Source: Erinaceus europaeus
Lineage: Eukaryota > Chordata > Mammalia > Eulipotyphla > Erinaceidae
Direction of reading: 5' to 3'
Assembly: GCF_950295315.1 (NCBI RefSeq)
Contig: NC_080168.1
Coordinates: forward strand, 62,643,838-62,707,837
Length of the DNA: 64,000 nt
Shown: positions 53,420 to 64,000 of the stretch, piece after piece
Layout of the letters: each line of letters begins with the position of its first letter
Numbering within the stretch: position 1 is the first letter of the stretch
The notes under the pieces: generated by a model
What the model was told of the DNA's origin: nothing
What the model saw: the letters and a program-made list of their open reading frames with translations, nothing else
Databases searched by the model: none
Position numbers and translations under genes: made by a program

Positions 53420-54900
53420 ATGGGAGAGTAGACACCCTCCGAGAGGAGCTGTCTTGCTCGTCCAATCTTAGAGTTTTCATGCACCAAAACTTACAAAAGC
53501 AAAATGCTGCAAAACCACATTATTCCTTCTGATTGTTGAACAGTCTCATCTGAGTACTAATTCTGGCACTTACTGATTTATACTTGCAGATGGGGTGTAT
53601 CTTACCCCCACCTGTGCCTTTCAGAGAGTAACTCATGGTCTTTGAGGACTGGAATTGAGGCCAATGTGACGTGCTGGGATCCTCCACGATAATGCAGTCT
53701 GGGATCCTCCACAATAATGTGGTCTACAAGGAGTCTCTCCCAAATCCCTGCACCCAACCATTTAGTTCTAGTCCTTGCACAGGCAAAAGGTTATATTCGT
53801 TGTAAGAGCATCCCTCACAAGGAGCAAGGGATACTTAAATAAACCATTTATTTTTCTGACCACCCAGAGAGGAGACAGTTGTGTGAAAGAGCTCAGGGGA
53901 GATATTATGTTATTGATGAAGTGCCAGCAAGCCAAGAGACATGCAGATGAAATTTCCCTACAATTACACAATCTCCAAGACAAACAATCTGAGCAGAAGC
54001 ATGTTTTGCATTTTTTATTCTAGAAACCTCTGTGCCTAGGAGGGGAGTAACTGGAGACACCTGACTACTCTTACAGGCTGGAATGTTTCTGTGAAGAAGC
54101 TCAGAGAGCCAGGGGTTGGGGGGGGTGCTCTGTTCCAGGTGTGATCACCCACTGGCTCAAGTCCCCAGGGCTTTTCTGCTTGTATGACCATCACAGACAT
54201 AGCTGGAAAGGAGTTACGCCCCACGGAATGAAGCTCACTGCTACTGTGCACTCTCTTCACTCCCCTGCACCTCTGCAGGCCTTCACAACAGCCTTGTTTC
54301 ACGGTTTCTATAGAAACCCAGAAAAAGGACAAGATTGAATTGACTGATCAGAAGATTTTACCAGTCCTGAGTGGCAGAAGCCATCAGCGACAAGTTCCCC
54401 AAAACAAACAGACCTCCCTGGTGTCCAGATACTGAAGATATGTGATCCATGTGACCTGGGGAACCTGGCAGGGGGTCATGTAGTGCTTCTCCCAGCAGAG
54501 GGGCACCCCCACCCTGCACTCCCTGCTGCTTGGTGCACGGGTCCAGTGGCGCCCTCACCCCCCACCTGGCTTCAGCACACCAGCAGCCCCAGTCCACCCA
54601 CCTGCTCACGCTTGGGGTCCTGGGCGGTCCTCCTCGCATGCTGGACAGTGCAGCTGTGTCAGCCTTTCACATTTTCTCTAGCTGTGCTCTAAGGATGGGG
54701 GGCACTGCCGGTGGCTGCGTTTTTGCCCATCTTGATGACGCAGTCTGCTTTTTGTATCAAACCAAAAAGTTTACAATTTATTTTGTCAGCCACTTGTTGC
54801 TTTTCAATCAGGTTGCTTTTCCAAATTTAAGTTGGATTAAAAAAAACAACTAGGAAATACTAATAAAATTTTATTTGTTTATTTTTTGGAACTACATGAA
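53420..54900. other. Unique DNA, no gene recognised
   Basis: About 1.5 kb, GC-rich at 54440-54730. Carries a 25-bp tandem duplication at 53674-53723. Open frames of 65-107 codons at 53775-54023 and 54036-54853 resemble no known family. Confidence 0.4.
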
Positions 54901-54901
54901 T

Positions 54902-55106
54902 TAAAAAAATTATCTTTATTTATTTGTTGGATAGAGACAGCCAAAAATTGAGAGGGAGAGTTGATAGGGAGAGAGACAGAGAGATACCTGCAGCAGTGCT
55001 TCATCATTTGTGAAGTTCTCCCTCTGCAGCTGGGGACAGAGGACTGTAACCCAGGTCCTTGTACATTGTAACATGTGCACTCAACCAGGTGAGCCACCAC
55101 CTGGCA
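54902..55106 (-). mobile_element. SINE-A, short form
   Basis: TTATTTGTTGGATAGAGACAG tail, CATCATTTGTGAAGTTC core, CTGTAACCCAGGTCCTTG B-box and GAGCCACCACCTGGC head end. Confidence 0.85.
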
Positions 55107-55109
55107 CGT

Positions 55110-55900
55110 ACGTGACTATTTTTAAATGTACGACTCAGAGGCATTAAGTACATTCACAGTGTGGTGTAACCATCATCATATCTAAAAAATTCATTATTCT
55201 GGTCAGAGATCCTGCACCCAATAAACAGTAACTTCCCACCCCACCTTCCTGGCCTGTGGGAGACACACACTTTCTATTTCTGTAAATTTTCTTATTCCAG
55301 GGACCTCAGATTAATGGAATCCAAGCATATGTGTCCCTTTCTCTCTGGCTTATTTCATCTAGCATAATGTTTTCAAAGTCCATGTTGCATCATATATCAG
55401 AATTTTGTTTTCTTTTTTACGGGTGAATAATACTCTGTTGTATGTAATGACCCTATTTATAAATCCTTTCATGTAGTCTGGGAGGTGGCGCAATAGATAA
55501 AGCATTGGACTCTCAAGTATGAGGTCTTGAATTCAATCCCTGGCATCACTTGTACCAGACTGATGTCTAGTTCTGGTTCCATCTCTCTCTTTCTCTCCCC
55601 CTCTACCTCCTTCCCTACCCCTCTCTCCCTCCTTTCTTTTTCTATCTCTCTCATTAATAAATAAATAAATAAAATTTTAAATCAATTCACCAGTTGCTGA
55701 GGATTTGGGCCGTTTCTGCCTTCTGGCTATCGTGACTAATGCTATGATGAACACTGATGCACAAGCCATCAGGACATTACTTTTAAACATTATTTTTAGC
55801 TGTTGATATTGGTTAGAACAAAACAAAAACCCAATGGTCTTCAATGATGGATTTTGGGTTATTTTACAAAATATGTTGGTGAGAACATGCTAATTTTTCT
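55110..55900 (-). mobile_element. Ancient L1 3' region, split by a SINE
   Basis: CAGAGGCATTAAGTACATTC, ATGGAATCCAAGCATATGTG, TCATCTAGCATAATGTTTTC and, after the SINE, GTTTCTGCCTTCTGGCTATC are blocks of an L1 family shared with other placentals, in antisense. It predates the hedgehog-specific SINEs. Confidence 0.75.
55477..55680 (+). mobile_element. SINE-D, complete, inserted in ancient L1
   Basis: Head GTCTGGGAGGTGGCGCAATA, B-box-like GAATTCAATCCCTGGC, CT-rich body and tail CATTAATAAATAAATAAATAA. The best SINE-D copy in the window; the A-box region GGCGCAATAGATAAAGC is clear. Confidence 0.88.
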
Positions 55901-56832
55901 CCTCCTCACACTGCAAGGTTATTCATACTCTGTTTTCCTGTGTATATCAGTCTACATAAGTCTAGAATATTAAGTTGAACTACAAGATACACACAGGGTT
56001 TGTTCTCAGAAACAGAATTGACCATACTCACTCCAAGGAGGTAGGATAAAGATTAAAAATGAGCATATTTTACTAGGTTTTCAACATCTCTACTCTTTCT
56101 TGGTATAGAGTACTGTAGCTAAAGCATAAGTAGTGAGAAACATTAAAAATGCTCTATTGGGTTGTTTAATTAGAATACCATTGACACTTGGCATTTCCCC
56201 CATTTATGGGGGTTTGTACTTAATATAACAAACTGGAAACAGAGACTAGTTGGGCTGAGTCTAAGGTAAGTGGAGGCAGGTTTAAACACTGCCCACTAGT
56301 TACTACTCTATAGAAACTTCTGTAATTTCTAGTTACTAGAAAGGTAAACATAATCCACACTTTAAGGAGACAGATTCCAAGGTAGAGAATCTGACTAGGA
56401 GGTTCAGAATTCCTGAAACATTTGTTTTTGGAGAAATGTGTCTGAGGAAATGGCAGAAGTTGTAGACCTAACAGCTGGGCTGGGTGTGAAAGACAGAAAC
56501 CAATGACTGGCAGCTTCTGTATGGAGAAAGAAAAGACTGACAGTTTTGCTTTGGACCAATGTTTTTCTTCTCAGAAACCTAGAGAGTCAATGTTTCAACT
56601 TGTACACAAACTCTATCACTTTTAAGAAGAGATACAGTACAGTCCTGGCGAGTGACCTTCCCTAAAAGAAGCTGTTAATTCTCTTGTTTCATTCGCGGGG
56701 CGAGACTGGCTGCAGCATGTCTGTTGTCCTTGGGTTTTGTAGACTTTTTCTGAGAGGAAAACACAGAATGGTGATGCACATTAAGTCTGCTGGGGGGCTG
56801 GAGCAGAGGAGCTCAGAGCCTCCTCTCACGAT
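55900..56832. other. Unique DNA, no gene seen
   Basis: Nothing recognised; one 60-codon frame at 56684-56866 runs into a SINE. Confidence 0.35.
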
Positions 56833-56835
56833 TCC

Positions 56836-57031
56836 ATTTATTTATTTATATCTTTTTATTTACTAGAGACAGAGAGAAGTTGAGAGAGAGATAAAGAAAC
56901 AGACAGACATTTGCAGCACTGTTTAACCCCTCATGAAGCTTTCCACCTGCAGGTGGGGGCCAGGGGCTTGAACCCGGATCCTTACGCACTGTTATGTGTG
57001 CACTCATGTAGGTGTGCCACTGGCTGGCCCC
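56836..57031 (-). mobile_element. SINE-A, short form
   Basis: Tail TTTATTTATTTATATC, CCCTCATGAAGCTTTCC core, GGGGCTTGAACCCGGATCC B-box and TGCCACTGGCTGGCCCC head end. Confidence 0.88.
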
Positions 57032-57129
57032 ACAGGATTTCTTTTACACTGTGAGCCAGGCACAGGTAGGCCATATCCTTGGGTGTAGGATGGTAACCAG
57101 AGGAAGAAAAACATAGATGAAAATGGTGC

Positions 57130-57310
57130 TGAGTTCTGAGGTGGATCTGCGAGCAGAGCACGCTCTTTGCTGGCACGGGGCACCAGGTTCTATCCCTGGC
57201 ATCACAGAAGTGGCACACTGGTGTCTCGCCCTCTCCTCTGTCTCATACAAAAAACAAACAATCTTTAAGAATAAAACAAAACAAAACAAAAACAAACAAA
57301 CAAAAAAAAC
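57130..57310 (+). mobile_element. SINE-D copy with AAAC-rich tail
   Basis: GTTCTGAGGTGGATCTGCG, CCAGGTTCTATCCCTGGC, then CTCTGTCTCATAC and AAAAC/AAAC repeats at 57270-57308. Confidence 0.7.
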
Positions 57311-57529
57311 CCCACAGTTCTGAGGCAGCCAACTTCATGGCCCAGTCCTGCATGCTCCCTCCCTCGTGGTACTTGAGAAGAGGCTAACTGTATTACCCAT
57401 TGTCATCTGACATGTTCCCCAGGTTTCAAATATATCAAATAACACATATGAAAATGAAATAAAGAGAGCTCTGGAGTTGGGGTGGGGGAAGCCTTTAACA
57501 AGGGGATAAAGATCACTGATTTGAATATT

Positions 57530-58195
57530 GTGAAAAAAAGTTATGTGACATATACTCAACGAAGTATAACTCAACAGTTAAAAAAAAAAAGACTATAATG
57601 TGTCCTTTGTGACTAAATGGATTGAAGTGGCAGTGATTATGCTCAGGAAGTAAGTGAGGAAGTAAAGGACAACCATGGGTTAATTTCACTCATATGAGGA
57701 ATATAGAGAATTGAAACACATGAATTAAAAAAAGAAAAAATATATAGTCTACTCATATTTATAACCTCAGGAAAACTATGGTGGGGTATGAGAGGGGTTA
57801 TGGGCACAGAACTTTGGTGATGGAAGTGGTGTGGAATTATACCCCTATTATCTTTTTTTTTTTTGCCTCCACAGTTATCACTGGGGCTCACTGCCTGCAC
57901 TATGAATCCACTGCTCCTGGAGACCATATTTTTTTTCCATTTTGTTGTCGTTGATGGATAAATCGAGAGAGGAGGAGAAGACAGAGAGGGGGAGAGAAAA
58001 ATAGACACCTACAGACCTGCTTCACTGCCTGTGAAGTGATCCTCCTGCAGGTGGGGAGTTGGGGGCTTGAACTGGCATCTCGATGCAAGTCCTTGCACTT
58101 CACGCCATGTGCATTTAACCTGCTGCTTGTGGTAACAACCCCTCCATTATCTCTTAATTTTGTAAATCATTACTAAGTCACCAATAAAATATATT
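57530..58195 (+). mobile_element. L1 3' end, split by a SINE
   Basis: ATACTCAACGAAGTATAAC, TGTGTCCTTTGTGACTAAA, TTTCACTCATATGAGGAATA, TTTGGTGATGGAAGTGGTG and, after the SINE, TTGTAAATCATTACTAAG. ORF2 terminus and 3'UTR of an old copy. Confidence 0.75.
57851..58133 (-). mobile_element. SINE-A, long form
   Basis: GCCTCCACAGTTATCACTGG module, a very short linker (GTTGTCGTTGATGGATAAATC), the full core and a head cut at TTTAACCTGCTGC. Confidence 0.85.
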
Positions 58196-58222
58196 TTTTA
58201 AAAAGAAGGAAAAAATAGCTCT

Positions 58223-58591
58223 TCTGGGGGTTGGGTGGTAGCGCAGCGGGTCAAGCGCATGTGGCACAAGCACAAGGACCGGCATAAGGATGTCGGTTCG
58301 AGTCCCCAGCTCCTCACCTGCAGGGGAGTCACTTCACAGGCAGTGAAGCCGGTCTGCAGGTGTCTGTCTTTCTCTCCCCCTCTCTGCCTTCCCCTCTGTC
58401 TTTCTCTCCATTTCTCTCTGCCTATCCAACAATGAATGACATAAACAATAACAATAATAACCACAACAAGGTTACAACAATAAGGGCAACAAAAGGGGGG
58501 AAAATGGCCTCCAGGAGCAGTGGATTCATGGTGCAGGCACTAAGCCCCAGCAATAACCCTGCAGGCAAAATAAAATAAAATAAAATAAAAT
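58223..58591 (+). mobile_element. SINE-A, long form, complete
   Basis: Flanked by AAAAATAGCTCT at 58211-58222 and 58592-58603. Head GGGGGTTGGGTGGTAGCGC, B-box CGGTTCGAGTCCC, linker, module GCCTCCAGG (58507) to CCTGCAGGC, tail of six AAAAT units. One of the least diverged copies. Confidence 0.95.
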
Positions 58592-58610
58592 AAAAATAGC
58601 TCTGCTGTTC

Positions 58611-58825
58611 TATGTTTTTACAATGCTTTAAAAATGTTTTTCTATTTTATTTTATTAGATAGAAAGAGAAAGAAGTTGAAAGGGGAGGGGTAGATAGAGG
58701 GAGAGAGGCAGAGAGACACCTGCAGCTCTGCTTCACCACTAGTGAAGATTAAACCTTTCAGGTGGGGACCAGAGGGGCTTGAACTGGGGCCTTGTGCTTT
58801 GTAATGTGTTCACCACCACCTGGCC
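58611..58825 (-). mobile_element. SINE-A, short form
   Basis: Flanked by CTCTGCTGTTC at 58600-58610 and 58826-58836. Core CACCACTAGTGAAG, B-box GGCTTGAACTGGGGCC. It landed just past the duplication of the preceding SINE. Confidence 0.92.
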
Positions 58826-58914
58826 CTCTGCTGTTCAGTGTGCCCCCTGGCTTGAGCCTTTGTTTTTTATTTTTCTTTTCTTTTCTTTCTTTTCTTTTCT
58901 TTTTATTTATTATT

Positions 58915-59222
58915 ATTTTTTTTTATCTCCAGGGTTATTGCTGGGGCTTGGTGCCTGCACTATGAATTCACTGCTCCTGGAGGCTTTTCCCCCCACTTTT
59001 GTTGCCCTTATTGTTTATTGTTGTTGTTATTGTTGTTGGATAGGACAGAGAGAAATCGAGAGAGGAGAGGAAGACAGAGAGGGGGAGAGAAAGATAGACA
59101 CCTGCAGACCTGCTTCACCACTTGTGAAGTGACCCCTCTACAAGCTCGAACGGGGATCCTTGTGCCGGTCCTTGTGCTTTGCGCCAAGTGCACTTAACCC
59201 GCTGCAATACTGCCCAGCCTTC
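58915..59222 (-). mobile_element. SINE-A, long form
   Basis: Module TCTCCAGGGTTATTGCTGG with CCTGGAGGC arm, linker, core lacking part of the CTGCAGGTG arm, head GCAATACTGCCCAGCC. TTGAGCCTTT occurs on both sides (about 58852 and 59225), a probable duplication. Confidence 0.88.
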
Positions 59223-59235
59223 GGTTTGAGCCTTT

Positions 59236-59904
59236 TCTAGGTGTGTCAGCAGGGTTGTGATGGTCTGAGTTGCTGCCTCTCCTTTCTGGAAGTGGGTGGG
59301 AGACAGGCATTTTGCTTCTTTAGTCTGTAGAGGGCCCCTGACCCCACAGGTAGGGGAGTCTGGAGGACAGGCAATTATTTCTCCTCCCACCCAAACCACC
59401 CCACAAGGTGGGACTTGGGCATGGTGGCTGAGAAACAGTGGTGCAAGAAATTGTGCAGAAGAAATATTCATGTAATCTAAAACAAAAACAAAACAAACAA
59501 CCCCCCCTGGAAATGTTCCTTTACAACACACATACAGATTCTATATTCAGAATTCCCTTCCATCTAAAGAAAGCAAAGGTGAGTTGAAGAAGTTCCTTTG
59601 CTGATGTCCAGGGCAGACTCCAGAAGCCACCTTGTGCTTTTCACCTACATGCTGCTTAAGGCTATGCCAACTGGGAGGCAGCAAGGAGTCCCAAGAGACA
59701 CAATTCAAAAACCTCTATGGACAGGGCTTCTATCAGTGCGGTGTGAAGGCCAGGTTTTCTGCCTCTTTCCAGTGAAAACACCTTAGGTTCTGGGTTGACT
59801 CTGTGACTAATCACTAGGTGAAAATTTAGTAATGTATCTGTGCAAATTCTCATTTATTTTCTTCTGGAATGAGGCTCAATGCTTGGTTAGTTCCAAGGTC
59901 CAAT
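59236..59904. other. Unique DNA, no gene seen
   Basis: A 138-codon minus-strand frame spans 59115-59531 but its last third is SINE sequence; not supported. Confidence 0.35.
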
Positions 59905-59916
59905 AAGAAGTGTTTG

Positions 59917-60194
59917 GGAGTCGGGTGGTAGTGCAGCAGGTTAAGCGAACATGGTGCAAAATGCAAGGACCTACGTGAGGATCCCGGTTCGAGCCCCTAA
60001 CTCCCCACCTGCAGGGGAGTTGCTTCACAAGTGGTGAAGCAGGTATGCAGGTGTCTGTCTTTCTCTCCCCCCCTCTGTCTTCCCCTCCTCTCTCCACTTC
60101 TCTCTGTCCTAACAATGATGACATCAATAACAACAACAACAATACAAACAACAAGGGCAGCAAAAAAGGAAATAAATAAATAATAATAATAAAA
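59917..60194 (+). mobile_element. SINE-A with long linker
   Basis: Flanked by AAGAAGTGTTTG at 59905-59916 and 60195-60206. Head GGAGTCGGGTGGTAGTGCAG, B-box CGGTTCGAGCCCC, core and linker; it ends GGGCAGCAAAAAAGG with AAT repeats, no 3' module. Confidence 0.95.
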
Positions 60195-60234
60195 AAGAAG
60201 TGTTTGAGAAGAAAGCACCTGACAGGAATAGGGA

Positions 60235-60435
60235 GGTTGGAGACAGGGGATATTCCACTGGGAAGAGCACATACATTACCATGTGCAAGGACCTGGGTTC
60301 AACTGCCCAGTTCACAGCTTCAGGAGAGGTGCTTCAGGTGACTTTCTCTTTCATTCACTACTTCCCCTTTTCCTACCAATCTCTCTCGCTCAGAAAACAA
60401 AACAAAACAAACAAACAAACAAACAAAAAATCCAA
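60235..60435 (+). mobile_element. SINE-A/C-like copy with AAAC tail
   Basis: GAGACAGGGGATATTCCAC, CTGGGTTCAACTGCCCAG (B-box), CTTCAGGAGAGGTGCTTC, then AAAC/AAAAC repeats (60396-60428). Confidence 0.65.
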
Positions 60436-60439
60436 AAAA

Positions 60440-60735
60440 GAATAGAGAGGTTGTAGCCAACACATATTAAGGAAATTGGAAGCTTCAAGGTAATAATGAC
60501 CTTCAGAAATATAGATGATGATTAGGACCATCAAGTGAGGAGTAGGCTGAAAGAAACTGGGCAGGAGAGAAGTTACAGGTAAACCAGGAGATTGGTAACT
60601 GCAAATGTGGGTGACAGGGGGACCAGAGAAGGCCCGTAGGCTGTATGGATCAGTAAAATCTAGTAATTCTAACAACAGAATCTCAAAGACTAGTGACTGC
60701 AATTGTATCCTTAGACCAAAGAATAAACCCAAAAT

Positions 60736-60766
<31 letters not shown>

Positions 60767-61645
60767 GCAGAGAGAGAGAGAGAGAGAAACACAATATTGG
60801 GCATATGTTTCTATGGACTTTTCCAATAACCAAGAGATCAGTTATGGACTTGGGCAGTGAAGGATGCCAGCTAGGTACAGAACAAAAGGAATCCTTGATG
60901 AAAAAATAAAATCCCAAATATCAGCTCTTTGGGGGAAGAGTTTAAAAACACAAGCACTTACAAAGCAGAAAGTGATTGAGGTTCTCCCCAGTTCCTCAAG
61001 TGTTGATACCATTGTGAAAAAGCTGAGACAATTTAGGAGGTGACTGGTTTAATGACACAAGGTCATTTATCAGCTGAACAACTGAGTCCCTAACCTTCCT
61101 TTCCAGTGTCAATGGAAAGGTTCACAACTATGGTGCACTTTCAGTTTCTTGGACCAGAATAATCTCTGCTCTACTATTAAAAGTCTATGGATTCTAGAGA
61201 CTAAAATGTATTGGTATAGTTATAGAATTGGTTTTTAAGTATTTGAAGTGACTTTGGACTTCACTCCCTCTTGTTTGTCAGCAGAGATAGGTCAAGGCTA
61301 TAGAGCAAAAATATGTGATTTTTTCCCTTGATTCTCATTATTAGAAAAAGGATCATACAACAGGGAAGATAAAAATGTATGATTCTAAAAGGAACACAAA
61401 TATGGAACAAAAATTACTATTTATGGGATATATGAAAACAATCTATGTATTGATGGCTCCTATAGGTATACCTGCAAACTATGTTGGTATTATTCTTTTG
61501 CAGAGAAGACAAGTGTGCAATACTGTAACTTACCTTTATAAGTTGACTGATTGTTGTTTTCATTACTCAGATTACTCAGGTGTACTAATCTTCTTGGTCT
61601 CTGAAAATTCCCACACAGAAAAAGGTTAGAGGGGTGGGCAGAAAT
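60440..61645. other. Unique DNA with a (GA)n microsatellite
   Basis: No gene recognised. The GA repeat is at 60738-60787 with one GC interruption. An 84-codon frame at 61375-61629 is unsupported. Confidence 0.4.
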
Positions 61646-61649
61646 TAAG

Positions 61650-61985
61650 TCTAATATTCCAAACACTGACTTTCATGTTAAAACAAACAAATCATAGATC
61701 CAACAATCTGGTGAGATCTTCCCTAAAGCATGAGAGTGAGTACCTAGTTCCATTTCAAATCGTGCACTCCCTAGCAAAGTTATACACACTAGAAATAGAG
61801 CAAGGTCCAGGGGACAGGGTACATATACACATATCCATAAGTTAGGGGAAAATATAAACCTGAGTAAAAGTGCTCAATATTCTGCTGTGATTAGACTTAG
61901 ACTTAATAAGCTCAGCAAGCAAGTAGAAAGACCTAAAGAAAACATCATAAAATTGTCTAATCAAAACAAACCCTAGAATAAAACT
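61650..61985 (+). mobile_element. L1 3'UTR fragment, older subfamily
   Basis: GAGAGTGAGTACCTAGTTCC, CACATATCCATAAGTTAGGG and AATATAAACCTGAGTAAAAG correspond to the block at about 49740-49815 in the twin-primed L1. Limits uncertain. Confidence 0.5.
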
Positions 61986-61989
61986 AACC

Positions 61990-63525
61990 TCAAAAGGAGA
62001 AATGCTCACAGGCTGCTATTTACTGGTAATCGGGACCAAGTGGTTTAAAAACATGCTTCATAAGTATCTTTGATTATGAAGTTTAGGTTTTCAGTGAATA
62101 CTTTTAAGAGAAAACTTAAAGTGAATACTTTTTCAGTGAATACTTTTAAGAGAAAACAAACGTTAGAAGAAAAATCCTTCTTGAAGAATAGATATGTGCA
62201 TTTGAGGTAATTTTACTCTCAGAAGTGTCTATCCATCAGCTGCCATAATGGCAAAGCAGCCAGTGAGGGAGCTCTCACTGGAGCAGGCTGCATCAGGAGA
62301 GGTGCAAGAGGAGCATGGACAGAATAGGGCTGCTTCCCCTGATTCCACACTACAGAGCAGAGATCCAAAGCACTGTGTTCTCCTAGAACATCTACTCATA
62401 AAACTACCACATACGACTGTAATGATGCTGCATTGAATGACCCCAAGTACAGATTACTTCTAGCTCAGCAAATCATATTCTCAGTGCACATGCCAATGAG
62501 GTCCTCTGGGGAACACGAGCAGAGGGAAAACTCCTTAGCGGCACCTGACTTTTCTTTTTCTCTGCAAGCTGAGAAAAATTATCAAGTTAAGTTTCCAGTA
62601 TGCAAATGAAAAGATGATATCTAGAAGCTGGATTTGAAAATGTTATCATCTGGAAGGAAGATGAACACAAGTGCAGATGGTTTCTGGTTGGCACACATTT
62701 TCTTCGTCATTAATAGGATTTTAGAACCAGTGAATCAGGATGCTATTTGGAACATCACAGTGTGAGATTTTTGAGTAGCAAGATATGAATCTAGAATATA
62801 AACAGGCTTCTAAGCTATTTTCCTTTCCATATGCAGTGGCTTAAACATAAGAATCTAGCTCATCACCACAATTTGTTGAGATGAAATGGACCTTGTAAAC
62901 ATTCTGTGTATTTTCTTCCAGACTCACTAGCCTGAGGGTGGTTTTCAAATGCACTCTGAAAGCTTGGTCTTTAGCAAAGTACTGCATTTTAGAGCTGAAA
63001 GCACTTACAGAAAATTCACATCTATTATTTTTTGAAATTTAATGGCAGGCTTATCAGTGGTAGTGATGATGGTGGAAATAATTTCTGCCTCCATTTCTAT
63101 GGGTGATGGAAATGTCTTGGGTTATTTGATATAGCCTGAAGCATCTAGTGTCTTGGAACTTCAATCTGAATACTCTGACTCCCTGACACAGTATTTGTTT
63201 TACTTGTGTAAAGAAATGAATCAATAGGGACATATTTCCACAAACTAGATTATAATCTTTAATAACTAAAGGAAAATTCATGTTGAATTGCTTTGAAATT
63301 AAAGATGCAATCATGAAGTTACCCAATCATTTTGCTATTAGGATTTCCTGGAATTCTCTGGATGGCCATGAAAGAAACCTTCATTTCAATAAGGAGAGCC
63401 ACTTCTCACTTGTCTATCCTTTAAATTCTTAAAGAAATATAATACAATCTTTTTCCAAAAGAAGCAACAACAAAAAATTATTACCCTTGAATATATAGTG
63501 CAATATATTTTTCCTTTATAAAAGT
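61990..63525. other. Unique DNA, no gene recognised
   Basis: Contains a 43-bp-period partial duplication (62088-62157). A 62-codon frame at 62248-62436 and a 90-codon minus frame at 63054-63326 have no recognisable domain. Confidence 0.35.
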
Positions 63526-63529
63526 GTTA

Positions 63530-63866
63530 TTTTATTTATTTATTTTTTGTCTCCAGGGTTATTGTTGGAGCTCAGTGCCTGCACTACAAATCCACTGCTC
63601 CTGGAGGCCACCTTTTCCCTTTTGTTGCCCTTGTTTATTGCTGTTGTTATTACTATTGTTGTTATTGCTGTCGGATAGGACAGAGAGAAATGGAGAGAGG
63701 AGGGGAAGACACAGAGAGGGAAAGACAGACACCTGAAGACCTGCTTCACCACTTATGAAGTGACGCCCCTGCAGACGGGGAGCCAGGGGTTCAAACTGGG
63801 ATCCTTACGCTGGTCCTTGCGCTTTGCGCCATGTGTACTTAACCTGTTGCATTACCACCTAGCCCC
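63530..63866 (-). mobile_element. SINE-A, long form
   Basis: Module GTCTCCAGGGTTATTGTTGG with CCTGGAGGC arm, full linker, core (CACCACTTATGAAGTGACG) and head GCATTACCACCTAGCCCC. GTTATTTT is present on both sides. Confidence 0.9.
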
Positions 63867-64000
63867 TCAAAAATGTTATTTTTTTGACACCATAATTTTA
63901 GAGCAAAAACTGAACTGAAACCCTCCAAATTCTTTTTTATTGTTCATTCAAGCTATTGGGTTGTCAGAAATGTCATGGCAGATTTTTGCACAGAAAAATA

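Noticed and set aside
53775..54023. 82-codon frame with a lysine/glutamine-rich, helix-like end
   Set aside because: No start context, partner exon or known family; too short to support.
59115..59531. 138-codon minus-strand frame
   Set aside because: The last third is SINE-A sequence and the rest has no recognised domain.

Overview
This is mammalian nuclear DNA, mostly non-coding and repeat-rich. There are no operons and no prokaryotic signals. Nearly every kilobase holds a tRNA-derived SINE of a distinctive kind: a tRNA-like head with B-box GGTTCGAGCCC, then CCCCACCTGCAGGGG, then GTGAAGCAGGTCTGCAGGTG, then a CT-rich stretch and CTATCCAAC or CTATCCAATAAATAAA. I recognise this from memory as the abundant SINE of hedgehogs (Erinaceus), so the likely source is a hedgehog or close relative. 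No search was run. For brevity the entries use these names. SINE-A is the main family; its long form adds an ACA/ATA-rich linker and a 3' module that starts GGCCTCCAGGAGCAGTGG and ends CCCTGGAGGC. SINE-B has a head containing TAGCATAATGGTTATGC. SINE-C has a head like GGAGATAGCTCAC with GAGCTATTTCCC on the opposite strand. SINE-D has a head like GGAGGTGGCGCAATAGATAAAGC.

Layout. Positions 1-1500 form a CpG island with a compact promoter-like motif cluster (octamer, CCAAT, CRE half-site, TATA-like; best ordered for leftward transcription), a G-rich minisatellite and then a 240-bp CTTT tract. From 1.7 to 28 kb the sequence is a mosaic of SINEs, L1 pieces and unique DNA. It includes a 5'-truncated L1 with perfect target-site duplication (16.05-17.82 kb), a solo LTR inside a SINE (20.98-21.59 kb), and two CTCF-like motifs (2.27 and 27.20 kb).

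The only convincing protein-coding gene is an intact, intronless short histone H2A of the H2A.L type on the minus strand at 28454-28798 (114 aa). In other placental mammals such genes are testis-expressed and X-linked, so an X-chromosomal origin is a reasonable guess. A CCAAT box and a CRE-like site lie just upstream.

From 29 to 64 kb there are more SINEs, a fragment of a 5S rRNA pseudogene (34.53 kb), two more solo LTRs with perfect 6-bp duplications (42.08 and 52.34 kb), and ancient MIR/L2 relics. At 47.8-50.5 kb an old L1 ORF2 has been interrupted twice by later L1 insertions, the second with a 5' inversion typical of twin priming.

The most original observation is structural. The SINE-A body and its 3' module both contain inverted repeats, and some divergent copies keep pairing through paired or G-U-compatible changes, which suggests a selected or transmitted RNA fold. 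Long open frames elsewhere come from low-complexity tracts, SINEs or chance. SINE and L1 boundaries are read by eye and may be off by up to about 20 bp, except where a duplication fixes them.
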